64,000 bases of DNA from Cyprinodon diabolis (taxonomy: Eukaryota; Chordata; Actinopteri; Cyprinodontiformes; Cyprinodontidae). Below are positions 51,840 through 63,284 of the stretch, one piece after another. Each line of letters starts with the position of its first letter. The first letter of the stretch is position 1. Position numbers and translations under genes: made by a program. The notes under the pieces were generated by a model that was given only the letters and a program-made list of their open reading frames with translations, had not been told where the DNA came from and searched no databases. Location: contig CM060064.1 in assembly GCA_030533445.1 (NCBI GenBank), positions 39,649,787 to 39,713,786 on the forward strand, in the 5' to 3' direction.

Positions 51840-52290
51840 TCAGCAGACATCAGATGAAGAGATTCTCTAGAAGCCAAGAATGGACTCTAGAGGAATAGGG
51901 ACGTGTTCTCTGTATTGACAAATAATGCCTCTATCTGAAAACTCAACAAGTCTGAGTTATGCAGTTGAGAGGAGCTTAGTACACGCTTCACTACATTTAA
52001 GTGTGTGTTCACAGAAGAGCTTTGATTTTGCACAGTTTTATGTGCCCAGCTTTGTGGAGCAGTATGTGGACTGCCCTTCTCTATTCTAAAAGACAGTCTA
52101 CCAGAGTTCATAGCGAGGTCAATAAGATATTGATGAGGGAGTTTGCACATAAGCCTAAAAAACACCTTTGGGAAGAACTAGAGAAAATACCAACCTGAAT
52201 TCATGTAACATCAACAGACCTCAAAAATGAAATTTTTGAACTGCGTGTAAAAAAAAATCCCTATAAACAACCCCCTCCTTAAACATAGAA
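51840..52290 (+). pseudogene. Tc1-like transposase fossil (family E)
   Basis: Decayed but ordered match to another fish Tc1 family: TGGACTCTAGAGGAATAGGG then ACGTGTTCTCT (the strand before the first catalytic Asp), CCCAGCTTTGTGGAGCAGTA, GTCTACCAGAGTTCATAGCG (the second Asp region), TTGATGAGGGAGTTTGCACA, and AAACACCTTTGGGAAGAACT (HLWEEL, after the last catalytic acid). It ends near ATCCCTATAAACAACCCCC. All three catalytic regions are damaged or frameshifted. Terminal repeats are not seen. Confidence 0.7.
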
Positions 52291-55200
52291 GAACTCAGGA
52301 CATCATAGTTGTAAATTGGAGCATCAATATATTATTAGATTACATAAAATAAAAAAAATAAAACGATTACTTCTCCACTTCATCAGAATCGGCTTCACTG
52401 GCCAAGAATGTGCACATAAACAAGGAATTCGACTATAGTTTCAAGTGCTCACAGCCTACAGACATTAAGTTTAAATATATAAGCTCCATGTGCTTTTGTG
52501 AAGGTAATACAGTGTGTTTTAAATATAGTAAAACTACATCTCATTCTTGTTTTTCTATTTCTTTTAATGCCGTATGCATCTATCACATCTATTGTCCTTT
52601 TAACCATAGTTCTTTTTATTTTTTATCTCATTCATGTGCTTTGTCATAATGATAAAATATCTACTTTTCTAAGCTGGAGCAACCTTAGAAAATTCATTTT
52701 CAGGACCCTGGATCCAGAAATACAGCAAATGATTAAATAGTCTTTTAAGGCAGAGTTGTAGAAAAAAAATCAAAGCCTAAAGTCTTACTCCACTGCACAG
52801 ACAGATGAAAATATGAGCAATAACTCTAAGCAAAGATGGCCAACCACAACAGAGAAAACCAAGTGACAACACAAGATTCCCTGAGCACATTTAAAAGCAA
52901 AGCTCAAGTGTCATTTGAGACACAGCCTTAAATAACTGAGCCAATGTATGTTTCTTAAAGTTACTGTATTTCTGATGTATCCAATTATAACTAACACAGT
53001 TCCCACTGCTGAAAAAAGATGTTATGCTCCTCATCATCAGTGTGATCTAAGACTTGAGTAATGATGAACGGCGGCAAGAGAAAATCATTCTGGAGAAGCA
53101 TACGGTAAAAACGATTTACAGAACTCTTGAGAATAGACAGACAGAAAGACCTTCTTAATGAGTCGAATAATCTCATTTTTCATAAAGAATTGTCCAGTGT
53201 CCAGTTTTCCCCATTTCCCATCAGTCTTTTGTCTGTTTTAGTTAGGCTTGACTGCCTGCTGCTTTTGGCTCAGACTGACAGACTTGTAAACTACACTCTT
53301 ACTCAGATCCAGATGTAATAAAATACACAATTAATTAGTTTCCGCAATTTAAAGCTCAGAGAACCTCAAAAGTGTATGAAGCACAACCTATTTGCCATCA
53401 ACTCAACTGCCATACATTTGATGCCCCCAGCTTACATTTGGGCAGAACCAAACTACCAGAGAAGAAGTTTAATCGCTGCCATTACCGTCTAGTTGAAGGC
53501 ATTTATTTAAATTTGGACTGTTGTATCAATATGAGGAGACAGAGGTGGAAGTATTTGTAACCCAGCTGTAAAAAGATTGAATTCTGGGGCTTCATACTAA
53601 ATAAATTGATTTTTGTTAACTGAATGAAATAGATGATAAGACCTAAGGAAAAAGAAATATTAAATTTATGAGATTTGACTCATCTGCCAATAAAATGCTC
53701 TTCACTTTATTTAGGCATAATCCATCATTAGACTATGGATTTGGGGTTAATTTATGTAAGAAAGCATATTAAAACCAGAGGTTTGATATCAACAAGCAGC
53801 AAATCGCCCAGAGAACCCAGAGCTGAACAGAAGCAGTTATAAAAAAAAAAAAACTATCAATACCTGTGACTATCCTTACCACAGTACACACTGGATTAGG
53901 TCACACGCTGTTAATGTAGGGGACCAGCAGCCTATTCTCCATCTTTAAATGCATCAGTTTGGCCTTTTTTTTTACAGGATGGAAAATTTTTAATGGTGAG
54001 CACGTATTCCAACTGTTTGGTGCTCTCCTACCACCTGTTCAAAGGCATTTACAGATGTCACCATTTTGTTTCTTTTGGTTATTGTTTGTTTTGAGATTTC
54101 GTGGCACTATGGGCTTATATGCACTAACAGGACAAAAGTCAAGACAGTGAGCTGAAGTCCCAACCAATAGCCTCTGCAGATGGAGCAACTACCTTACTGC
54201 TACTCCATGAATTGTCCCAACAGACATCTCAAAGCCTACATAGAAACTTCACAGTGCAGCTAATCTACCTAATCTTGACTGGTTGATGACAGTGATAATG
54301 TGGTTAGTTTGCAAATAAAAAAAAAAAAAGATACAAAGCAAAAAGTGGAGAGTATTTTTAAAAATTCATGTCAATGAGTCAATGATGAAAAATGGGTTTT
54401 GTTGCTCACTGTTGAGTTTCTCAATAGGTTTTAATCCTGTCTTCTTCCTGAAAGCTTTAAATAATTAAGCACCAAGTCTGATTGTTTTCAAGATGGAAGT
54501 CATATTTTATAGAAATGCACTACATTTTTTTTAGACATTTTTTTTTAAAAGGGAATATCTGGGAATTATGTGAAAACAGTGTAAATATAAATAAAGAAAA
54601 GGCAGCAGTTAAATAAGATGACAATACAAAAAATATACCAACAATCTTTAGGATAAAATATAATCCCTACAATATCATTGACTAGAGAAAAAAGTCCAGT
54701 AATCATATGAGAAGTGTGGCAATCTATCCAGAGCCCCATTTGAACATTATTCAAGAAATAATATAAGTATCATTTTGCTTCTAAAAGTGACAGTTTAAAC
54801 AAATAGGTAAACATGTGTGACATCAGAAACTAACCCTTTCGAGGCACCAGGAGCCCACAGAGGCACAGGAGAACTTTCAGAAGCCTAAGGTTGGTTGTGT
54901 TTTGGACACCAATGTAGCAGCAGCAGTAAGGATGTGGGAGGTGTTGGAAGAAAAACCCACATACTAGAGCCAGGCTTCACTTGAAACATGCACACACATT
55001 CATGCGTGCATCCATGCACACACACACGTCGCTCTTTGCAGGCCAAATCAGACAGACTGTGACTGTCCAACCACGATGACCCCACCGCCTTCTGTCAGAT
55101 TTTTATGCTTCCCTTTATTTCATGTTAGGTGATGTTCAGATTAAGGAGGTGAAATAACTGGGAAAACTCACAATGATTTTAGAAGAGCTCTGTCAGAAAT

Positions 55201-58200
55201 GGTCGCTTATATCTCTCTTGCTTTGTTTTATTGCATGAAATCTTCACGAATAAGTGACAAGTTCATTTAATTAGCAAATCATTTTCAGACAAACTAAGTT
55301 TATTTGACTCCTCAGTTATAATAGGGTAAATCAGAGACTAATTTAAAAGCTTGTTAATCTTTTAGACTCGCAGATTATCATTTTATAAAACCAAAAAACA
55401 AGAGAGTGGACGGATACCTTTGTGTGCAACACATGCTTGACAGGTCTGTCTTCCCTTTCCTGAGCAGCACTCTGTGTAATTTATTCATTCTGCGGACTGA
55501 GGTCAGGTAGAGGTAGCGTCGGATCCCTTGGGTGCTTCCATTATAATGACTTTTTCATGGATGGGACGCCTCATGCAGAGGAACTTTGCTTCGGTGAGTC
55601 TCTGCCCCCTGTGCTCTGCAGAGTAATGAGACATTTCCAGCCGTCTCAACGACCAAATTGACAGCGTCACAGGGTGGTGGTCTTCTAGGAGGTCTTGTTA
55701 GGATGTTGGGCTATAATTGCACCGTATGTTGGCAGGGAGAAAACATGAAGCGAAAGGGCAGGAGGAAAAGGTGTCTGCTGTTGATAATGGCTAACCTTGC
55801 GACTATTTATTTTTGTCACAAGTGGCCTTTTTTTCTCCTTCGTGAGCAGACCTGAGGATTTTATAGCCATGGTCCACCTTTAGCCCTAGACAGGCAGGAA
55901 TGTACATCTGAACTGAACAATGCATATAGAGTGTTGAATCTGAGCACATACTGTACTGGATGTAGTGCCAATTTTAATTTAAAGGCATTGTTTGTATTAC
56001 TTACAGATGTGTTCAAAGAAATTTCAGCTCGTGTTAAAGTTAAACACCATCCAGGAAGCTTTTACAATTGAAAAAGTGGAATGTTTTTAACTTTTTTGGA
56101 ATGACTATGACCTGGATGACTGAGAAACTTCACCAGCAGCTCGTGTTAAAAATAAAAAGATCAATACTTAATTAAACACACGTTAATTGATCAGTTCAGT
56201 TTTTGGAAATAAAAATTTCAATTTATTTATTTTAAAACCAAGCCCACCGAGTCCGATTTTTTAGTAACTGCTTTTTTTGTGGGTTTTGGAGTGTTGTGGT
56301 TTATTGTTTAGCATAATGAGATAAATGCATTCCACACACTAAACCTGTTATATAAGGAAAATCCTTTAATAGCTGAAACTGGCTTGTAAAAGGATACAAA
56401 AGGTTTAAATGTTAGAATATATGCATCTGTGGCTAGATATGTTGTTATTGTGTCAAATCAAATAAATAGAGACAAAATATTTAGATGTTGATTACTTTTT
56501 CTGTCCACAGAACCAGGTGGAATAAATCAGAAAACATTTTGCACAACAATGACAATGAGTTCATCAAAAATTAGGGTTCTGCCAATTTTGGAAAGTTATG
56601 AGCTCAGATTATTCCAAACCAACAAATATCAGAGAAGGTTCACATTTCAGATGACTCATTAATAGAGGTTATATATGAGAAATACGTTGTAGCAAATTTG
56701 ATTTTGTACAAGGGAAAGAGCTGGAGCACAAACATATAAAGTTAATTCTTTATAGAAATATTAATCTCAGCTTGCAGTATACAGGGTCACATTTTGTTCA
56801 GTTACATTGTTTACTATAGCAGGAAAACAATAAAAGGTGAAAGTACAATACCTCAAAGAAATTGTGTTTGCTAAATGGCTCAACATTTAACAGTGGTCAC
56901 AGTTCCTTCTGTGACACTAGGGGAAAATAACTGCCTACCCCTGGACTTCATCCATGAAAGCAAGAAACAGAGATCCTCTCTGATCACCTGGGCCTCTGAG
57001 TCTTCACCAATATCAAATGTTGAGGAAGTCATGAGACAAATGATTGATTACTATAAAAAAAACTGTCAGGTGCCCTCACTCTTCCAGCTGTGCAAAGATC
57101 CCCTAAACCAGGAATAGATCTAAAGACTGACAGCTGCCTTTCCCATAGGACGCCAGCCTCTAGCTTGCACTAATTTGTGCTTTTGCCTCCGCATGTGGAG
57201 GTGTGAGCACATAATACCAGAGAGGTTTGGGCACGCTTGTCAGAATTGCTCAGTGTTCCACGATTCTGAAAGCAAAGAGTGGGAATGTAGTGCAGCTAAT
57301 ATCACATGTCATATTTACTATACAACACGAATGAGCCTCTGCATTTTGCCGGAAGTACAGTATAGATGTCCTTGTTGTGCAATCTTGAACAAGATGCTGT
57401 CCCTTTACATTACCTTAAGGGTCTTCTGCATGAGGGTATTCTGAAAATGCAGAAACAACACACAACCAGCTCAATGTCAGCTCTGCTACTACAAAAATGA
57501 AAGTCCTGAATAATTTATAGCAGCTGCTCGATGCAGTTTGAGCACCAAGAAATGGGAGCAATATTACCATCAAGGCACCCCTGTGAGATAAAAGAAGCAT
57601 GCGGTATAGAGCACTGACAATACCGTCTGCCTTTCACAGAGGTAGTGCAAACTGTCAAACTGTGGATGCAGATAAAGGCCATCTATACGCACACCTGAAA
57701 GATGGTCCCAGATGAAGACAGATCCAAAAGCCACGCTGCAAACATAAAAGATCAGCGGGAAGCTCTCACTCTGTCAGATTATATCACAGGTGCATGTAGG
57801 TGTTAACAATTCCAGCAAGGCTACTCTGAGACATAAATGACTTTATGTCTGGCAAGCGGCAAGTGATCAGTGGCTACCTGATAAACGTAGAACTGGACTG
57901 GCAAAGGGAGTTGCACCTAATCAAATCAAAAACTTGAAATGAACATTGAGAGAAACCTGCAATCCGAGTGTCACTGAAATCTCTCTGGTGTTGAGTAGAA
58001 GTGATGAAACTGTAATCTCCCTCCAGAGAATCTCATTCTGTGTTCCTCTGATCCCCTTCACACATTGCTCACTTAATTTGTAGGAGATTATGGTGCTCCT
58101 CAGGGAAGGTTGCTAAGTTATTTTCATGCCATTTTGCTCCAAAGGTCTCTTTTCTATAGAGACATTTAGAGCATAGAAAAGTGCAAACGTCAATGCATTT

Positions 58201-60567
58201 TAATAGGATTTTAAGTGATCACATTAGAGTTTTGCCTGTATGTTAAGGGTTATTCTCCTGCTGGAAATCAACCTCCTAATAAACCCATAGCATGATTCCG
58301 TCAACATTGTGTTTAACCACAAGATGGTGTTATTTATTTTTTTTCTGGATTTTTTGATATGCTGTAAGAAAATTGTGGATTTATGTCTCTATCTTTCTTC
58401 ACCTATAACTTTTGTCGCTTATGTGCCTTGTGAAAAATGTGAACAAGACTTTTATGTTTATTTCAATAATTATTGAACAATTATTTGCTATTAATGCTTT
58501 AGTCAATAGCCAAATCTGTCCTTAATTTGTCTTCTTGACAGATCGTTCACTTTAAGCTTAGGATTTCTATTCTTTTTTTTTACTTGCCCAAAGCTTTCTC
58601 GATCCAATGTTTCTGTTCGCTGTTTCTGAGTTTGTAACAATGCCCAGGTAGACCTACTTCTTGATTCTGACTTCCAGTTTTGGTGATACAATTAACGTCT
58701 ATAATTAACACAAACCTATTGAAAAGGAAATAATTCCTGAGCTCTAGGATTGATCATATTCCTTTAAAACGGAGACTTCCCACTCTCACTACAGACATAA
58801 TTTACTTGAGGTTCATGGATTGCCCAGAGGCCAAATCAATAACAGCAAGTGACTGTTTGTACATTTCAGCAGTAGCATAAATCCCTGTCCAACAACACGA
58901 AGTGCCAATGCTCTGTCACACGCTAGCAGTTCCAGTTCTAAGCTGATCAGTTGTGTGAGTGATGGGGAAGTTGCCATCTCTTCCATATGGCTAGTGTGCT
59001 TAGACACATTTGTTTACTGCAAGCCGAGGCAAGACTTTTTAATCAGTCCTGTTAACTTAAGCCGGAGAAATAAAGGATACTTGTAATAAGAAATGACCAA
59101 TCAAATAAATTAGAGGCCACACAAAGTTAAATAAACAACTGAGTAATGTGCTCCATGTCATGGTTTTTTTTTTTTTGTAAAGGTGTGTTGTTATTAGAGA
59201 CAAAATGGATAAATTCTCAGATTTAGTAAAACATTATCAAATTATTATTAATGTTCTCAGAAGATAAAACATTCAGTCTAGTTTGTGGTTTTTCAGAAGG
59301 GCAAACAAATCAGTGACACAGAGCTTTGATCAGATCGATTTTCCAGAACAGTACTTTACTTTATCTAAAATATTGCATTAAAAGAGCTTCTCAGCAAAGC
59401 TAACAATGTTACTTTTTCCTGACAAAAAGGGAGACTGACTCATGTTTAAGTTTTCAAAGAAATATTGACATCAACTGTAAAAACAAGAAACCTAAAAATC
59501 AAAACAGAAAATAAAAAACTGTTTTGTGAAAATCTATTTGTTAGCAAAATACTCAAAAATAATAAAAAAAACAAATTAGCCACTTTCAATATAAAAAAAA
59601 AAGTTTAATCTGACTGACCCAGTCATAAAGTAGTTTAATCCAGGTTAAAGAGGTGGGTTCAGCCACATCTATTTAAAACCACCTACCTGAATAGATTATG
59701 AGATTGCTCAGGAGACTCCTAAACCGACACTGCACACATGTTTTATCATGTAGCTCTCATCTGATTCTCTTTACGGCTACCTCGTCTTCTCTTTCATTCA
59801 GATAACAAAAAGTGGCACCACAAGGAATATCACTATCCATAAATGAGCTACCCACTGATTCAGTTTCTATTATGAATTCGCTAACATAAAAAGAACAAAG
59901 CCTTGAAGGAAAACCGAGAATGTTAAAATCCCTTACTGCAAAGAGAAAGGGGCTAATGGATGGCTCACAGCAAGCCGCAGAGACGATATCATTGCTCGGG
60001 AGATCAGGTAGAGCAGGAGGTCCAAGGTGAAGGTAAACACGTACAAACCCACACCACACACATCCAGAGCGCTCTGATCACATCAGGGGGTAGGAGCTGC
60101 AAAAAACTGCCACCTCATATCTGAAGCCAGTGAGATAAATGAGCACACAGCTCCATGTTTTTGTCCTTTGATTTCAGAGCTGAGGCGCTCCAGGTGAACA
60201 AAACAGGAGAGTATGAGGAGATGGACCCACTGAGCTTGGCATCCAACACAGATATATCTGCATACAAACTAACAGTAGAAGAGTGAAGATGAGAGCAGGA
60301 AGCAAATGCTGTTTCCTGCATTACTCTCAACTGAATGTACATACTGTCAGTTCACGCATTTCTCCAACTTCCATTTGATTTTGATTTTTCACCCAAAATG
60401 GATATTAATGTTGAAGGTGTTAAGATGAGCCTTATGTGATAGCCCTGAGCAAAAACACTATGTACTGTACTGAAATCATATTTTCTATGGAAATATAAAA
60501 TATGAAACATTGCTCCAGAAATTGTTCTTTCTATATATAAAACCATTAAATGCCCCATATTTATAAA

Positions 60568-60923
60568 TAGGACTGTCCTTTCCCAATACTGATATCTAAA
60601 AATAGGTCCAATATCAACCAAGAAATTAATATCGGGATATATTGGCAGCTCTAAAATATCCGCTATTAGAAAGCTCATAGAAACAGTTGGTGAATAAGAA
60701 AGGGGTTCAGTTGTTCTCATACCTGATGTTGTTGACTATTGATCTCTGTTTGAGAAATATAACTGTCAAGCCTTTACAATTATGCCACACTATAAAATAA
60801 GCAACAAATGTATGCACGATTCATGCTGATATCATGTGGGGTTAGTATCAGTATTGGTAAATACTCAAAGCTAAAATATCAGTATTGTATAAGAGATGAA
60901 AAAGTTGTATCAGGACAGCCCTA
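60568..60923. mobile_element. MITE with TAGGACTGTCC ends
   Basis: The left end TAGGACTGTCC and inverse right end TAGGGCTGTCC (10 of 11) bracket a 356-bp AT-rich interior with repeated GATATC/AATATCAGTATTG motifs, as in a common fish hAT MITE. The flanks TTTATAAA and CTTATAAC agree at 6 of 8 bases and may be a decayed 8-bp target duplication. Confidence 0.65.
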
Positions 60924-60969
60924 CTTATAACACCTTCTTACTGTAAGTCAGTGGATTCCAAAAAGCTTT

Positions 60970-61065
60970 CCTCCACATTCGGTCATTCACACACTGATGG
61001 CGGTAAGCCACATGTAACCACACTTCCCTGGGGAACACTGACAGAAATAAGGCTTGCCCACGGAC
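60970..61065 (+). repeat. Teleost dispersed repeat (GATGGTGGTAAGCTAC family), copy 2
   Basis: Same orientation as 17337-17530, with CATTCACACACTGATGGCGG, TAACCACACTTCCCTGG and GGCTTGCCCACGGAC. Only the 5' part of the repeat remains. Confidence 0.6.
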
Positions 61066-61846
61066 ATGAGGACTGCAATGGAAGTAAAAAAAACTAAAAA
61101 TAAAAAGCCTCCTTCATTTAGCTCAGGGAACAAGGAAAGGGGTTTGGGGCTTTTGCAGAGGAAAAAATTGTTTTTCTTTTCAGCAAATTGTAAAATAGCC
61201 TCTTTTTTTTGGCAAGTATATGCTAATCTGTTAGTGACTCAAAACATAAATTATTTATTGGTATTAGACATAAAGGAAGTTATGTTGCTGCAAACAAAAT
61301 CCTCTTACTATAAATCAATGTTAGAATTTCATATTTTTAACTTCAAGACAACAAAATAGGAAATAAAATTCGACACTCAAAAGCTTTTCCATGCCTACCT
61401 ATATTTTTCTATTCTTTTCCAGGCAGCATACAGTAGGAAGTCGAAATGAACTTCAATTACTTTCATTAAACTTTATTAATCACCTAGAGGTGAAAATTTG
61501 TGGCCACCAACCACTATCACCTACATTCAATATAAAAGATGTAAAAAGACACATACTGTAAGAAGCATTAAAAAGAGCAATATACTTATTCAGTAGAACA
61601 CTGAGGCAAGAAAAGATGCTGGTTAAAAGAGCTGTTAAGACTGAAACTTAAATTAACAGTACCTAAAACAACAAATATCGTAATCCATAGTAGACCATAA
61701 AAGTTGTTCGGTTAACCTGTTGTGATGTGATGAGACCTGGGCCGGATTTTAGCAGGGGCTTACCGGGGCTGCAGCCTGGGGCCCCGGCATTTCGGGATGT
61801 TTTATACTTTTGTGAATGGATAGTGTCAGAATTTAATCAATGACTA

Positions 61847-63243
61847 CCGTATTTTCACGACCATAAGGCACACCGTACTAAAAGGCGCAGTCTCAGTTAT
61901 GTGTGCCATTTCTGTATTTAACACACACACATAAGGCGCACCGGATTATAGGGCGCGTTTTTTATATACGGTACATGTCCTCTACTACCTTTAAATAGCT
62001 CTACTGCGTATTTAAAAATAGAGCGGGAGCAAAACTGAGTATGATTGTGCTTTATTCATGTATTTATTACAAAGTATTAATCAAACCTGGGAGCTGGCCG
62101 TGAGACAGACACATCGCAGATGACATAGCGCTGTGATCGCTCCTAAATTAACTTAAAATCCTGAAACCTGCCGACAGAATATGTTCGCTTTTATTACCGG
62201 TATCCTGGTGCCTGCAGTTTAAATTATTTAGATGAAAAACACCTGCCAGCCGCCGCGGTGAACCCGGAGGCTACCCGGCCTAGCAATGGGCTTAGAGGCT
62301 GCTGTTGAAGGGATTCCTACTGTCGGCGCAGCGCTGGTATGTCGGGGTCTGAGTGCCTCCGCCAGAAATAATATAGGCAGGATGATAATCTGGATGAACT
62401 GACTGCAATTATGAAGTTTTCAGGTGGACTTTCTCACTTAAAAACATATTAAAACTACTTTATTCCCACTGATCACAGCAAATATAGCTGCAAGATTTAG
62501 ATTATTTAGATGAAAAAACACCTGCCAGCCGCCGCGGTGAAACCGGAGGAGACCGGCCCAGAGGCTGCTGTTGAATTAAGTTTTCAGGTAGAAAAATAGA
62601 GCGGGAGCAAAACTGTGTATGTTTGTGCTTTATTCAAGTATTTATTACAAAGTATTAATCAAACCCATCAAAGTCATCATCCTCTGTTTCTGAATTAAAC
62701 AGCTGCACTAAATCAGACATGCCGGCTCCTCAGAAATAATGCCGACTTTTGCGAAAGCTCGAACAACAGAGCCAGCAGACACGTTAGCCCAAGCATCAAC
62801 AATCCATCCGCAAACGGTGGCGTAACTTGCCCGGTGCTGCCTTCCACTTTTCGTGAAACTGTGGTCTCCATCTGTCATCCATCGCTCCCACGCCGCTCGC
62901 AGCCTTACTTTGAATGGCCGGTTCACACCGATGTCGAGCGGTTGAAGTTCCTTTGTCAGACCTCCCGGGATAACGGCGAGCACAGCGTTCATTTGTTTCA
63001 CCATGTTTTTCACATCGGCTGTGAGATGGGCACGCATGGAGTCACAGATTAACAGCGATGGTGATGCGTGGAAAAAAACACCTGGTCTCCTCACATACAT
63101 CTGCCTAAGCCACGCTTTCATCATCTCCTCTCCACTTTTGAGGTGGTCTCAAAAGTCCGCAGTTACAACACACATATTGCGCACCGCACATTTTGAGGGG
63201 AAAAAAAGACGTTTATGTGCGCCTTATAGTCGTGAAAATACGG
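61847..63243 (-). mobile_element. pogo/Tigger-like DNA transposon, internally deleted
   Basis: A 1,397-bp element with 27-bp terminal inverted repeats (two mismatches) that begin CCGTATTTTCACGA, flanked by TA on both sides (61845-61846, 63244-63245), the target duplication of the Tc1/mariner/pogo superfamily. Subterminal units of the form AAGGCGCAC recur near the left end (about 61868-61957) and may be transposase-binding sites. It carries the 3' part of a transposase gene on the minus strand and has internal duplications: 62014-62087 matches 62592-62665, and 62223-62309 matches 62501-62575. It sits inside the hAT element 61737-63325. Confidence 0.9.
62655..63124 (-). pseudogene. pogo-family transposase, truncated (catalytic C-terminal part)
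   Basis: A 138-codon open frame (63124-62708) starts MMKAWLRQ only about 120 bp inside the right terminal repeat. It carries LICDSMRAHLT, where D is the second catalytic Asp, and LQPLDIGVNRPFK, where D is the third catalytic residue of pogo/Tigger DDD enzymes; WIVDAWANVS follows. The N-terminal CENP-B-type DNA-binding domain and the first catalytic Asp are absent. The frame stops at 62708, but an acidic tail (QLFNSETEDDDFDGFD, then TAA at 62655-62657) continues in a different frame from about 62720, so a deletion or frameshift removed part of the linker. AATAAA signals follow. The protein cannot be an active transposase alone. Confidence 0.88.
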
Positions 63244-63245
63244 TA

Positions 63246-63249
63246 TGTA

Positions 63250-63283
<34 letters not shown>

Positions 63284-63284
63284 T
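63246..63284 (+). repeat. (TA)n followed by poly-T
   Basis: Lies immediately right of the pogo element's TA target site and inside the right part of the outer hAT element. Confidence 0.9.

Noticed and set aside
60352..60720. 122-codon minus-strand frame
   Set aside because: Overlaps the MITE at 60568-60923 and consists of repeat-derived hydrophobic text; not a gene.
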